Positions 7,966 through 15,319 of a stretch of 21,000 nucleotides of DNA are shown piece by piece (within the stretch, counting starts at the first letter, position 1; each line of letters begins with the position of its first letter). A program made the position numbers and the translations under genes. The notes beneath the pieces were generated by a model that was not told the DNA's origin, made no database searches, and saw nothing but the letters and a program-made list of their open reading frames with translations. Origin of the DNA: Lachnospiraceae bacterium (GTDB lineage Bacteria; Bacillota; Clostridia; Lachnospirales; Lachnospiraceae); contig RYVZ01000043.1 of assembly GCA_003979345.1 (NCBI GenBank), positions 1 through 21,000 on the forward strand, read 5' to 3'.

Positions 7966-8832
7966 ATGTCTGAAAGTCAACGGCTGCTTATGCGGCTGCA
8001 TCCGGTCACGATCTTGTGCTATATGAGTGCTGTAATGGGAATCGCCATGTTTAGCATGAATCCAATGATACAAGGCTGCTCGACCGTGAGCGCGTGCGTG
8101 CTTTTGCGGATATTGTCGGAGCGCATTGCATGGAAGCGCATACCTGTGTTTTTATTCTTTTGCGGGGTCATTGCCATGCTTAACCCGCTTTTTTATCATA
8201 ACGGGATGACAGTGCTTTTTTATCTGAACGGGAACCGGATCACCTTAGAGGCGGTGCGCTATGGTCTCTGTACGGCGTGTATGATCGGCGGAGTGTTTTT
8301 ATGGTGCTGCAGTTTATCAAGGATGTTTACCGGAGACCGGGTGCAGTGCCTGCTTGGGACGATATCGCCGAAAGCGGCGCTGATCTGTTCCATGGCGCTC
8401 CGCTTTTTGCCGATTTATGTCAGGCAGATGGAAAAAACAAGGGCACAGCAGCAGATTCTGGGTCTATATAAAGAACGCACACTGATCGACAGGATCAGGG
8501 GGAATCTGAGAGTATTTGCAGCGGTAACGACATGGGCGTTTGAGCATTCCATGCATACGGCGGACTCCATGCAGGCACGCGGGTATGGTGCGCGAAAGCG
8601 TACGCAATACCGGAAGCAGCGGTTTGGGAGACTGGATGCGGTGTTGTGCGCGATCATTGCAGTACTGTTTATAACGGTCGTTATTGAACTGGGGCGCGGG
8701 AGCATAGCCATGCGCTTTTATCCGGTAACGGATATGTTGCCAATCGGCGTGGAAAGCGTCATCACATATGTCTGCTATGCGGCAGTCTGTATGACCTTGC
8801 CGGTAATGTTGATCGCAGCACGGAAACAATAA
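7966..8832 (+). CDS. ecfT: Energy-coupling factor transporter transmembrane protein EcfT (CbiQ family)
   Basis: This 288-residue membrane protein has the EcfT/CbiQ layout: several N-terminal hydrophobic helices, a cytoplasmic coupling region and C-terminal helices. The coupling region contains the Ala-Arg-Gly signature QARGYGARKR (A204, R205, G206) and, about 45 residues earlier, a degenerate first motif AQQQILG at 160-166. These helices dock into the ATPase grooves and link ATP hydrolysis to movement of the S component. AAAGGAAAGG precedes the ATG. It lies 121 bases after the toroid gene and 68 bases before the ATPase gene, consistent with one operon. The first coupling motif lacks the arginine usual in housekeeping EcfT, perhaps because this is a dedicated system rather than a shared one. 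Confidence 0.88.
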   Translation: MSESQRLLMRLHPVTILCYMSAVMGIAMFSMNPMIQGCSTVSACVLLRILSERIAWKRIPVFLFFCGVIAMLNPLFYHNGMTVLFYLNGNRITLEAVRYGLCTACMIGGVFLWCCSLSRMFTGDRVQCLLGTISPKAALICSMALRFLPIYVRQMEKTRAQQQILGLYKERTLIDRIRGNLRVFAAVTTWAFEHSMHTADSMQARGYGARKRTQYRKQRFGRLDAVLCAIIAVLFITVVIELGRGSIAMRFYPVTDMLPIGVESVITYVCYAAVCMTLPVMLIAARKQ

Positions 8833-8900
8833 CGGACGATTTCATAACAATAGTTACTGCTTGAAATAATTGAATGATATTCGATTGAAAAGGAGCAGGG

Positions 8901-10589
8901 ATGGAATTATATCGGGTAGCTCATTTGACATTTGCATATCCAAATTGTGAAATAAAGGACCTTCATAAGGGTATGAAAGAACATAAAAAGCCGGTTATAC
9001 ACGACTGCTCTTTTCGGGTGGAGGAAGGGAGCTTTGTGACTTTGTGCGGCGGGACGGGCAGCGGTAAGACGACATTGCTGCGCCTGCTAAAAAAAGAACT
9101 CCAGCCTGCCGGAATGGTGGACGGGGACATCGATTACCGCGGCAGTGCGCTTGCTGATTACGCGTACGGGGACACTGCGGCGGAGATTGGTTTTGTCATG
9201 CAGAATCCGGAGGATCAGCCTGTCACTGACAGGGTATGGCATGAGATGGCGTTCGGGTTGGAAAATATGGGGACAGCGTCTGAGGAGATCAGACGGCGCG
9301 TTGCGGAGATCTCAGCTTATTTTGGAATCGATGATTGGTACGAGAAAGAGGTGGACGAACTTTCAGGAGGACAGAAGCAGCTTTTGAACTTAGCAGCAGT
9401 CATGGTCATGCGTCCGCGCGTGCTGCTTCTTGACGAACCAACTGCGCAGCTTGATCCGATTGCGGCACAAAACTTTATGAACATTCTCGTACGCTTAAAC
9501 AGGGAACTGGGAATGACGATCATATTAGCCGAACATCGTTTGGAGGAGGCGCTTGCCATATCGGATCAGGTGATCGTGTTACAGGATGGAATGATATTCC
9601 GTCAGGGGACACCGCGGCAGATCGCTTTGTATGTCGAAGAGACGGAAACAATCTACGAGGCGATGCCGTGCGCGGTAAGATTATTTCGTTCTCTCAATGA
9701 TAAAGAAAACATAACAGATGTTCCGATTACGGTCACACAGGGCAGGAGATGGATGCGAAATCGTTATGCACCAGCTAGGGAAAGCGTTATGCAGATGCAG
9801 AATACAAATGGAAAAGATGTATATACAAAAATGTCATCTGCAAAAATGTCATCTGCAAAGAGACAAGAGGACATAAAGCCAGCTTTAGAGTGCAGGAACA
9901 TTTGGTTTCATTATAAAAAGACACGCGATATTATTTGTGGCATATCCTTTCAGATGCAACAAGGAGAAATCGTCAGCCTGTTTGGCAGTAACGGATCGGG
10001 AAAGACGACGCTGCTGCATGTGCTTGCAGGCATTTCGAAACCAAATGCGGGAGCTGTACATGTCTTAACAGAGCGGGTCGGATATCTGCCGCAGCAGGTG
10101 GAATCGTTATTTGTTGCGGACACAGTTGAGGAGGAGCTTCGTCTGGCTGGCGCTGAACCTTCCGTGCGGCTTGCAGAATATGGTCAGGTTCATCCTTATG
10201 ACTTAAGCGGGGGCGAGAAGCAGCTTCTTGCGTGGGAAAAGGTGTTGGCGGGTAAGCCGGGACTGCTTCTTTTGGACGAGCCGACGAAAGGACTGGATGC
10301 GTCGGCGCGAAGGGAAGTGGGTGACAGGCTGCGTGTGCTAAAGAATAGCGGTGTGTCGATTTTAATGGTAACACATGATATCGAACTTGCAGCGGCAGTC
10401 AGCGACCGGTGCGGCATGTTGTTTCGGGGAGAACTTTTGGCGCTTGACGGGACACGCGCGTTCTTTCATGGCAACCGGTTTTATACGACAGCAGCAGCGA
10501 GAATTTCACAGGATCTGTTTAACGATGTACTGACGGAGGATGAGCTTATAGAGAAATGTCTGATGTTGGATGAACCGGGAAGCCGCTAA
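8901..10589 (+). CDS. ECF transporter double ATP-binding protein (fused EcfA)
   Basis: This 562-residue protein has two complete ABC ATPase domains in one chain. The first has Walker A GGTGSGKT (50-57), signature LSGGQKQ (154-160), Walker B VLLLDEPT (174-181) and switch His212. The second has GSNGSGKTT (362-370), LSGGEKQ (435-441), LLLLDEPT (455-462) and His492. Both sites appear competent. It would replace the separate EcfA and EcfA' pair and power the EcfT/S complex at the membrane. GGAGCAGGG lies before the ATG at 8901. The inter-domain linker contains a perfect 15-base duplication at 9828-9857 encoding KMSSA twice. The location between ecfT and the S component supports a dedicated cobalamin importer. 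Confidence 0.93.
   Translation: MELYRVAHLTFAYPNCEIKDLHKGMKEHKKPVIHDCSFRVEEGSFVTLCGGTGSGKTTLLRLLKKELQPAGMVDGDIDYRGSALADYAYGDTAAEIGFVMQNPEDQPVTDRVWHEMAFGLENMGTASEEIRRRVAEISAYFGIDDWYEKEVDELSGGQKQLLNLAAVMVMRPRVLLLDEPTAQLDPIAAQNFMNILVRLNRELGMTIILAEHRLEEALAISDQVIVLQDGMIFRQGTPRQIALYVEETETIYEAMPCAVRLFRSLNDKENITDVPITVTQGRRWMRNRYAPARESVMQMQNTNGKDVYTKMSSAKMSSAKRQEDIKPALECRNIWFHYKKTRDIICGISFQMQQGEIVSLFGSNGSGKTTLLHVLAGISKPNAGAVHVLTERVGYLPQQVESLFVADTVEEELRLAGAEPSVRLAEYGQVHPYDLSGGEKQLLAWEKVLAGKPGLLLLDEPTKGLDASARREVGDRLRVLKNSGVSILMVTHDIELAAAVSDRCGMLFRGELLALDGTRAFFHGNRFYTTAAARISQDLFNDVLTEDELIEKCLMLDEPGSR
9828..9857 (+). repeat. Perfect 15-base tandem duplication in the EcfA linker
   Basis: AAAATGTCATCTGCA occurs twice in a row, in frame, within the linker between the two ATPase domains. 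The perfect identity suggests a recent slippage event with little structural cost. Confidence 0.9.
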
Positions 10590-10671
10590 GCTTGAAAAAA
10601 AGCGGGGCAAAAGGAAAGTACAAGGCAAAGAAAACGTGCGGGACAAGGAGAAAGTGAAAGGGCGGTGAAAT

Positions 10672-11361
10672 GTGGAACGATCATCAGTAAAAAAAATCAT
10701 ATCTATCTTTGTATTGCTGACTGGAAGCATCCTTCTTTTAGTGCTCGGTCTGGTCGTCTTCAGGGAAAAGCGCTATGCGTGGATTTCCTTTGGGATCGCG
10801 GCTCTGTCCTGTATCGTCATTTTGTATGGATTTGACCGACGGCACACGCATATCAGGAGAGTCGTGCTGATTTCTGTCATGACGGCACTTTCTGTGGCAG
10901 GGCGTTTTTTGTTTGCTGTTGTTCCGGCATTTAAGCCGATGACGGCGGTGATTGTTATGACGGGGATGTACTTTGGTGCCGAAGCAGGATTTTTGTGCGG
11001 CGCATTTACAGCAGTATTGTCCAATTTTTATTTCGGTCAGGGTCCGTGGACGCCGTTTCAAATGGTTTCCTTTGGCACCATCGGTCTGTTTGCGGGAATC
11101 TGTCATAAGCCGTTAAAAAGAAGTGGGATCGCGCTTTCTTTTTATGGAATATTTGCGGGCGCACTTTATTCTTTTATCATGGATATATGGACTGTTTTAT
11201 GGAGTCAGTCCTCCTTTGACCCTGAGTTGTATCGGACGGCACTTCTTACAGCAGTTCCGTTCACAACGCTCTATTGTATATCTAATGTTATTTTTCTTTT
11301 ACTGATGAGGCGCCCGCTTGGGACACGTCTGGAGCGGGTGATTACGAAATACGGCGTCTGA
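10672..11361 (+). CDS. ECF transporter S component, probably cobalamin-specific (CbrT-like)
   Basis: This 229-residue membrane protein has about six hydrophobic helices and the family segment AFKPMTAVIVMTGMYFGAEA with GFLCGAFTAVLSNFYFGQ, then GPWTPFQM at residues 124-131. From memory this pattern is shared with S components of the CbrT type, which import vitamin B12 and cobinamide. It would bind substrate in the membrane and couple to EcfT and EcfA encoded just upstream. The start is GTG at 10672, because the nearby ATG at 10670 is out of frame; GGGCGGTGA precedes it. Substrate assignment rests on the riboswitch and the DUF4430 neighbours as much as on the sequence. Confidence 0.85.
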   Translation: MERSSVKKIISIFVLLTGSILLLVLGLVVFREKRYAWISFGIAALSCIVILYGFDRRHTHIRRVVLISVMTALSVAGRFLFAVVPAFKPMTAVIVMTGMYFGAEAGFLCGAFTAVLSNFYFGQGPWTPFQMVSFGTIGLFAGICHKPLKRSGIALSFYGIFAGALYSFIMDIWTVLWSQSSFDPELYRTALLTAVPFTTLYCISNVIFLLLMRRPLGTRLERVITKYGV

Positions 11362-11412
11362 ACGGTAAATTTTCATATGCGATAAGTAAGCGCATACGGC
11401 ATAAATTTTAGG

Positions 11413-11441
11413 TTGAAATACCATACTTTTTTATATATAAT
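11413..11441 (+). promoter_or_regulatory. Sigma-A promoter for the lipoprotein-glyS unit
   Basis: TTGAAA at 11413-11418 and TATAAT at 11436-11441 are separated by 17 bases. The start of transcription would be near 11448, about 26 bases before the lipoprotein ATG. It separates this unit from the B12 operon. No T-box leader is visible upstream of glyS. Confidence 0.75.
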
Positions 11442-11473
11442 AAGAAGTCAGTTAAAGCTAGGAGAATTGTTGG

Positions 11474-12121
11474 ATGAAAAAGAAAAATCCCCATATCTTG
11501 AAAAAGTATGCGATCATCCTCTTTGCTGCGTGGCTGCTTGCCGGATGCACACAGACCGGAGAGCAAAGCAGCGGGGAAACGAAAAAGACGGAGTCCTTTA
11601 CAGCGGATACCAACACTGTGATCCTGACAAGGGAAAACGGACTGATCGGCTATATCTGCGAGGAGTTTGACGAGAGTCTTTATAATTTTGCCGATTTTGA
11701 GAAAATGCTGAATGAGGCGGTGGAAGATTACAACTCCCAGATGGGTGTCGGCGGCATAGAGGTCAGAGAGTGTGCGCTTTCGGATGGTCTTATCCGAATT
11801 TCGATTTGCTATGCGGAGGCAGAGGATTATGAAAAATTTAACGGCGCACAGTTTTTATATGACGAGACGCCCGAGGAAGGCGCGCGGCGTTTTACACTTC
11901 CTGCGAATCTGCCGTTAGTGGATGCACACGATCCGGGGAATACGATCGCGCTGAGTGAGCTTGATAAAGAAAAAGGTTACCGTATACTGATCACTGACGA
12001 TGATTCTAATATTCGAATCCATGGCAGCGATATTTATTATATCGGAGAGGGAGATACACTTGTGGAGGACGGAGAGGTCGCGACATACGGCGAAGCGTCC
12101 CTGCATGTGATCATTTATTGA
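11474..12121 (+). CDS. Uncharacterised lipoprotein
   Basis: This 215-residue protein has a basic N-terminus, a hydrophobic stretch and a lipobox LLAGC with the modified cysteine at residue 25, so it should be tethered to the outer face of the membrane. A low-complexity polar linker (TGEQSSGETKKTES) follows, then a domain I cannot assign, with acidic and aromatic residues and a C-terminal beta-rich part (DIYYIGEGDTL, ASLHVIIY). AGGAG at 11460-11464 sets the start. The stop lies 26 bases before glyS, so the two are probably co-transcribed, but no functional link is apparent. I recall similar lipoproteins only as unnamed Lachnospiraceae proteins. Confidence 0.75.
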   Translation: MKKKNPHILKKYAIILFAAWLLAGCTQTGEQSSGETKKTESFTADTNTVILTRENGLIGYICEEFDESLYNFADFEKMLNEAVEDYNSQMGVGGIEVRECALSDGLIRISICYAEAEDYEKFNGAQFLYDETPEEGARRFTLPANLPLVDAHDPGNTIALSELDKEKGYRILITDDDSNIRIHGSDIYYIGEGDTLVEDGEVATYGEASLHVIIY

Positions 12122-12147
12122 TATTACAGATCAGAAGGAGAAAAGAC

Positions 12148-13536
12148 ATGGAAAAAACAATGGAGAAAATCGTTGCACTGTCCAAGGCGAGGGGCTTTGT
12201 TTATCCGGGTTCAGAGATTTACGGCGGTCTTGCAAACACTTGGGACTTTGGAAATCTCGGTGTGGAGCTCAAAAATAACATCAAGAAAGCATGGTGGCAG
12301 AAATTTGTCATGGAGAGCCCTTATAATGTGGGAGTTGACTGTGCGATCCTGATGAATCCGCAGACGTGGGTTGCATCCGGGCATCTGGGCAGCTTTTCCG
12401 ATCCGCTCATGGACTGCAGGGAGTGCCATGAGAGATTCCGTGCAGATAAGATCATTGAGGACTTCGTGGCGGAGCAGGGCATGAAGCTTGACAGTTCCGT
12501 GGATGGCTGGAGCCAGCAGCAGATGAAAGATTTTATCGAGGAACATAACATTCCGTGCCCGACCTGCGGCAAACATAATTTTACGGATATCCGTCAGTTT
12601 AACCTGATGTTTAAGACTTTTCAGGGTGTGACGGAAGATGCTAAGAATACGGTATATCTCCGTCCCGAGACGGCTCAGGGAATCTTCGTGAACTTTAAGA
12701 ATGTACAGAGAACCTCCCGCAAAAAGATTCCGTTTGGTATCTGTCAGGTCGGTAAATCATTCAGAAATGAGATCACACCGGGTAATTTTATTTTCCGTGT
12801 GCGCGAGTTCGAGCAGATGGAGATGGAGTTTTTCTGTGAACCGGATACGGATCTTGAATGGTTTGCGTATTGGAAAAAGTATTGTATTGATTTCTTAAAG
12901 AGTCTTGGCATGAAAGAGGAAGAAATGCGTGTGCGCGATCATGATCCTGAGGAGCTTTCCTTCTATTCCAAGGCGACTACGGATATTGAATTTTTATTCC
13001 CGTTTGGGTGGGGAGAACTGTGGGGAATCGCGGACAGAACGAATTATGACCTGACACAGCACCAGACTGTTTCGGGTGAGGATATGTCCTATTTTGACGA
13101 CAGTAAGAATGAGAAATATATTCCCTTCGTCATCGAACCGTCGCTCGGCGTGGAAAGACTGTTTCTGGCAGTACTCTGCGGCGCTTATGACGAGGAAGAA
13201 ATTGCAGAGGGTGATGTGCGTACAGTTCTGCATTTCCATCCGGCGCTGGCTCCGGTGAAGATCGCCGTACTGCCTCTTTCCAAGAAATTAAATGAAGGGG
13301 CGGAGCCGATTTTCGAAAAGCTCAGCAAAAAATATAACTGTGAGTTTGACGACCGCGGAAATATCGGAAAACGTTACCGCAGACAGGATGAGATCGGGAC
13401 GCCGTTCTGCATCACCTATGATTTTGATTCCGAGACGGATCATTGCGTGACCGTGCGCTTCCGCGATTCGATGGAACAGGAGCGTGTCGCGATCGAGAAA
13501 CTGGATGAATATTTCAGTGATAAGTTTGACCTATAA
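12148..13536 (+). CDS. glyS: Glycyl-tRNA synthetase, dimeric type
   Basis: This enzyme charges tRNA-Gly with glycine. It is a single-chain class II synthetase of 462 residues, the dimeric form rather than the separate alpha and beta subunits. Class II motif 2 is seen as FRNE at 205-208 within VGKSFRNEITPGNF, followed by REFEQMEMEFF; motif 3 is GVER at 334-337. Two CxxC pairs, C90/C93 and C137/C140, make a likely zinc site in the insertion. The C-terminal part (PVKIAVLPL, RYRRQDEIGTPFC) is the anticodon-binding domain. The start at 12148 has AGAAGGAG upstream; the longer frame beginning at 12118 would overlap the preceding gene. Confidence 0.97.
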   Translation: MEKTMEKIVALSKARGFVYPGSEIYGGLANTWDFGNLGVELKNNIKKAWWQKFVMESPYNVGVDCAILMNPQTWVASGHLGSFSDPLMDCRECHERFRADKIIEDFVAEQGMKLDSSVDGWSQQQMKDFIEEHNIPCPTCGKHNFTDIRQFNLMFKTFQGVTEDAKNTVYLRPETAQGIFVNFKNVQRTSRKKIPFGICQVGKSFRNEITPGNFIFRVREFEQMEMEFFCEPDTDLEWFAYWKKYCIDFLKSLGMKEEEMRVRDHDPEELSFYSKATTDIEFLFPFGWGELWGIADRTNYDLTQHQTVSGEDMSYFDDSKNEKYIPFVIEPSLGVERLFLAVLCGAYDEEEIAEGDVRTVLHFHPALAPVKIAVLPLSKKLNEGAEPIFEKLSKKYNCEFDDRGNIGKRYRRQDEIGTPFCITYDFDSETDHCVTVRFRDSMEQERVAIEKLDEYFSDKFDL

Positions 13537-13581
13537 TGTTGATATATCAAATCATTTTTGATTTCTTACAAAATTGTCAGA

Positions 13582-13609
13582 TTGACGTAAGATGATGCGA
13601 TGGTATCCA
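13582..13609 (+). promoter_or_regulatory. Possible promoter for the GT51 gene
   Basis: TTGACG at 13582-13587 lies 16 bases before TATCCA at 13604-13609, which is preceded by TGG as an extended -10. The -10 match is weak. No better promoter is seen between glyS and the glycosyltransferase gene. Confidence 0.3.
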
Positions 13610-13686
13610 ATACAGCCTTTTTATAGAATAGACTCAGGCAGGGAATTCCGTCCCGCAGGGGGCGGCACACGACAGGAGGTGATTCT

Positions 13687-14310
13687 ATGAAAAGGCTGTT
13701 GCACTTTGTAGGTGTTGTCATGATACTGCTGACGCTTACGGGTACGCTGATCATCGGTCATTATGTGATCTCGGGGTACCGGATGTATCAGGATGCCGTG
13801 TTTGTGCAGAGTGTTGAGGAAAAAGTAAATGAAATCAGGCATGCGGAAGATTACATAACGTTTGACGAAATTTCAGAAGAGTTCCTTGATGAGCTGATCT
13901 GGCGGGAGGACAGAAATTTTTATCGGCATTCCGGGATTGATCTGATGGCAGTGATGCGTGCCGCATGGCACGATCTGCAGGAAGGACGGTATGTGGAAGG
14001 CGGCAGTACGATCACGCAGCAGCTTGCCAAGAATCTTTATTTTACAGGGGAAAAGCGACTGGAGCGCAAGATAGCGGAGCTGTTTGTGGCATTTGATTTG
14101 GAGCAATTATTTACAAAAGAAGAAATATTGGAATTATACTGTAACGTGGTCTATTTTGGAGAAGGCTGTTACGGGATTGACGAGGCAGCGCGGCACTACT
14201 ATGGCGTGACAGCGGATGGGCTGGATGAAGAACAGGCGCAGGCTCTTGTGTACACATTAAAATGTCCGGTCTATTATAATCCTAATGCGCGCCTGGCGGC
14301 AGGACAATGA
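13687..14310 (+). CDS. Monofunctional peptidoglycan glycosyltransferase (GT51)
   Basis: This enzyme polymerises lipid II into glycan strands at the outer face of the membrane. The 207-residue protein has an N-terminal membrane anchor (about 5-30) and the GT51 motifs in order: EDRNFYRHSGID with catalytic Glu74, GGSTITQQLAKN from 105, RKIAELFVAFDLE, and the EILELYCNVVYFG block. The second catalytic Glu is expected in motif 3. No transpeptidase domain follows, so it is a monofunctional type, as in MtgA/SgtB. A strong AGGAGGTGAT site precedes the ATG. Its stop overlaps the next ATG as ATGA, suggesting translational coupling. The protein ends soon after the glycosyltransferase fold. Confidence 0.92.
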   Translation: MKRLLHFVGVVMILLTLTGTLIIGHYVISGYRMYQDAVFVQSVEEKVNEIRHAEDYITFDEISEEFLDELIWREDRNFYRHSGIDLMAVMRAAWHDLQEGRYVEGGSTITQQLAKNLYFTGEKRLERKIAELFVAFDLEQLFTKEEILELYCNVVYFGEGCYGIDEAARHYYGVTADGLDEEQAQALVYTLKCPVYYNPNARLAAGQ

Positions 14311-14861
14311 ATCGATTCATTCAATTTCGAAGCTTTGTGCGGCACCAAAACCTGAGCATTCGCCGCTGCCTAAAAACGGTCGGCATGAGGGGTATCAGTT
14401 TGAAAACAGAAGAGATGGTGATATTCATCGGTGTTATCGGGACAGGGATTTTGATCATGGTTCTTATTATATGGTTTGTAAGCACATATCACCGGAGAAT
14501 GCGGCGGGCATTTCGGGAGCCGGCAGAAACGAGCGGGACGATTTTGGACATTCATGTAAAGCGGGATTATGTTCATCATCCGGAAGCGCCAAATTATGAG
14601 CCCTATGTGATCATATATTCTTACTATGCCGGAGGCTGTATGCATGAAACAAGCTTTGAGTGCTCCAACCGAAAGATTGTGCATCCATTGAAGACCGGTG
14701 ACAGGATCGTGGTGTACTATGACAGGCAGAATCCGGATAATGCTGTGGCAAAGATGCAGACGGAGTGGGAGAAATCTATGTGGTGGAAAATGCTGCTTGG
14801 CTTTGCCGTGATCATAATTCCGGCTGTTATCATTACGTATTATGTGACAAATCATACCTAA
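14307..14861 (+). CDS. DUF3592-like two-helix membrane protein
   Basis: This ORF of 184 residues has two membrane helices (about 37-60 and 162-181) flanking a soluble domain. That domain resembles DUF3592: a GTILDIHV beta strand, a PYVIIYSYYAGG strand pair, then KTGDRIVVYYDRQNPDNA, a typical GD-v-x-v-x-YD-P-N-P ending. Family function is unknown. The ATG at 14307 overlaps the GT51 stop by ATGA, which favours coupling. The first 26-36 residues look unlike the rest, and internal starts at 14385 or 14415 (immediately before the first helix) are possible. The link to the peptidoglycan enzyme is by position only. Confidence 0.7.
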   Translation: MNRFIQFRSFVRHQNLSIRRCLKTVGMRGISLKTEEMVIFIGVIGTGILIMVLIIWFVSTYHRRMRRAFREPAETSGTILDIHVKRDYVHHPEAPNYEPYVIIYSYYAGGCMHETSFECSNRKIVHPLKTGDRIVVYYDRQNPDNAVAKMQTEWEKSMWWKMLLGFAVIIIPAVIITYYVTNHT

Positions 14862-14896
14862 AGTATGGAAGCATTGGCGGATGTTTTTAATAATGT

Positions 14897-15033
14897 TTCA
14901 AACATTTGAAGCTTAAAATTTTCAATTGCGAGATTTGTGTCTGCGCGCTGCAAAGCCATAAACGTCAAAGCTATAAATGTTTAAGACATTTATGGCTAGA
15001 CACAAACTTGTTTATGCGCAAAAAGCAGCGCAG
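14897..15033 (+). other. Structured leader with competing stem-loops
   Basis: TTCAAA/TTTGAA forms a palindrome at 14897-14910. TTTGTGTCT (14934-14942) pairs with AGACACAAA (14998-15006). Inside it AGCTATAAATGT (14969-14980) pairs with ACATTTATGGCT (14986-14997) as a 12-bp stem with one G-U. A near-identical upstream copy, AGCCATAAACGT (14954-14965), could compete for the same partner. CTGCGCGCTGC (14941-14951) can also pair with GCAGCGCAG (15025-15033) across the first stem. No known RNA family is recognised. Confidence 0.45.
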
Positions 15034-15047
15034 AAATGGAGACAACT

Positions 15048-15161
15048 ATGAAGAAGAAAAGGAAAGGTTTGCGCTTGGTCGGATTCTTGGTACTGGTTTG
15101 GGGTGTAGTGATTTTGCTGCGCAGATCCGGTAAAGATATCCGTATCAGAGATTATTTATGA
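15048..15161 (+). CDS. Possible 37-residue basic single-helix membrane peptide
   Basis: The ORF begins MKKKRKGLRLVG, continues with one hydrophobic helix (about residues 10-24, FLVLVWGVVILL) and ends with a charged tail RRSGKDIRIRDYL. GGAG at 15038-15041 lies 6 bases before the ATG. The basic start and single helix look like a genuine small membrane peptide, but nothing identifies a family. It follows a strongly structured leader and precedes the dikinase promoter. Confidence 0.4.
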   Translation: MKKKRKGLRLVGFLVLVWGVVILLRRSGKDIRIRDYL

Positions 15162-15219
15162 AATTTCATAAATTTTGCCAAAAAATTGTCAGATATAAGT
15201 GGAAATATATACAAATTTG

Positions 15220-15228
15220 TGGTATAAT
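15220..15228 (+). promoter_or_regulatory. Extended -10 promoter of ppdK
   Basis: TGGTATAAT is a perfect extended -10. The -35 position, 17 bases upstream, holds only TGGAAA. The leader of about 85 bases contains a 6-bp hairpin, TGCAGG (15240-15245) with CCTGCA (15256-15261), then the ribosome site AAAGGGGG before the ATG at 15320. Confidence 0.7.
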
Positions 15229-15319
15229 TTACCCATCCGTGCAGGGAAAATAGATCCTGCATCCGGGCGAAGGAGGTTCGGCCGGTTATCATTATAATGT
15301 TCAAAGGGGGACATGCAGA

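Noticed and set aside
7462..8073. 203-residue open frame on the minus strand
   Set aside because: Rich in His, Pro, Ser and Arg, as expected of antisense shadows, and it covers the end of the toroid gene, the ecfT leader and the start of ecfT on the other strand.
12121..12147. T-box leader expected before glyS
   Set aside because: Only 26 bases separate the lipoprotein stop and glyS, and no T-box core is seen there or upstream of the lipoprotein.
13549..13564. AAATCA/TGATTT hairpin after glyS as a terminator
   Set aside because: Only 6 AT-rich base pairs and no T-run afterwards; too weak to call.
14906..15133. 75-residue + strand frame after the DUF3592-like gene
   Set aside because: It crosses the stem-loop region, lacks a ribosome site and overlaps the more plausible 37-residue ORF in another frame.
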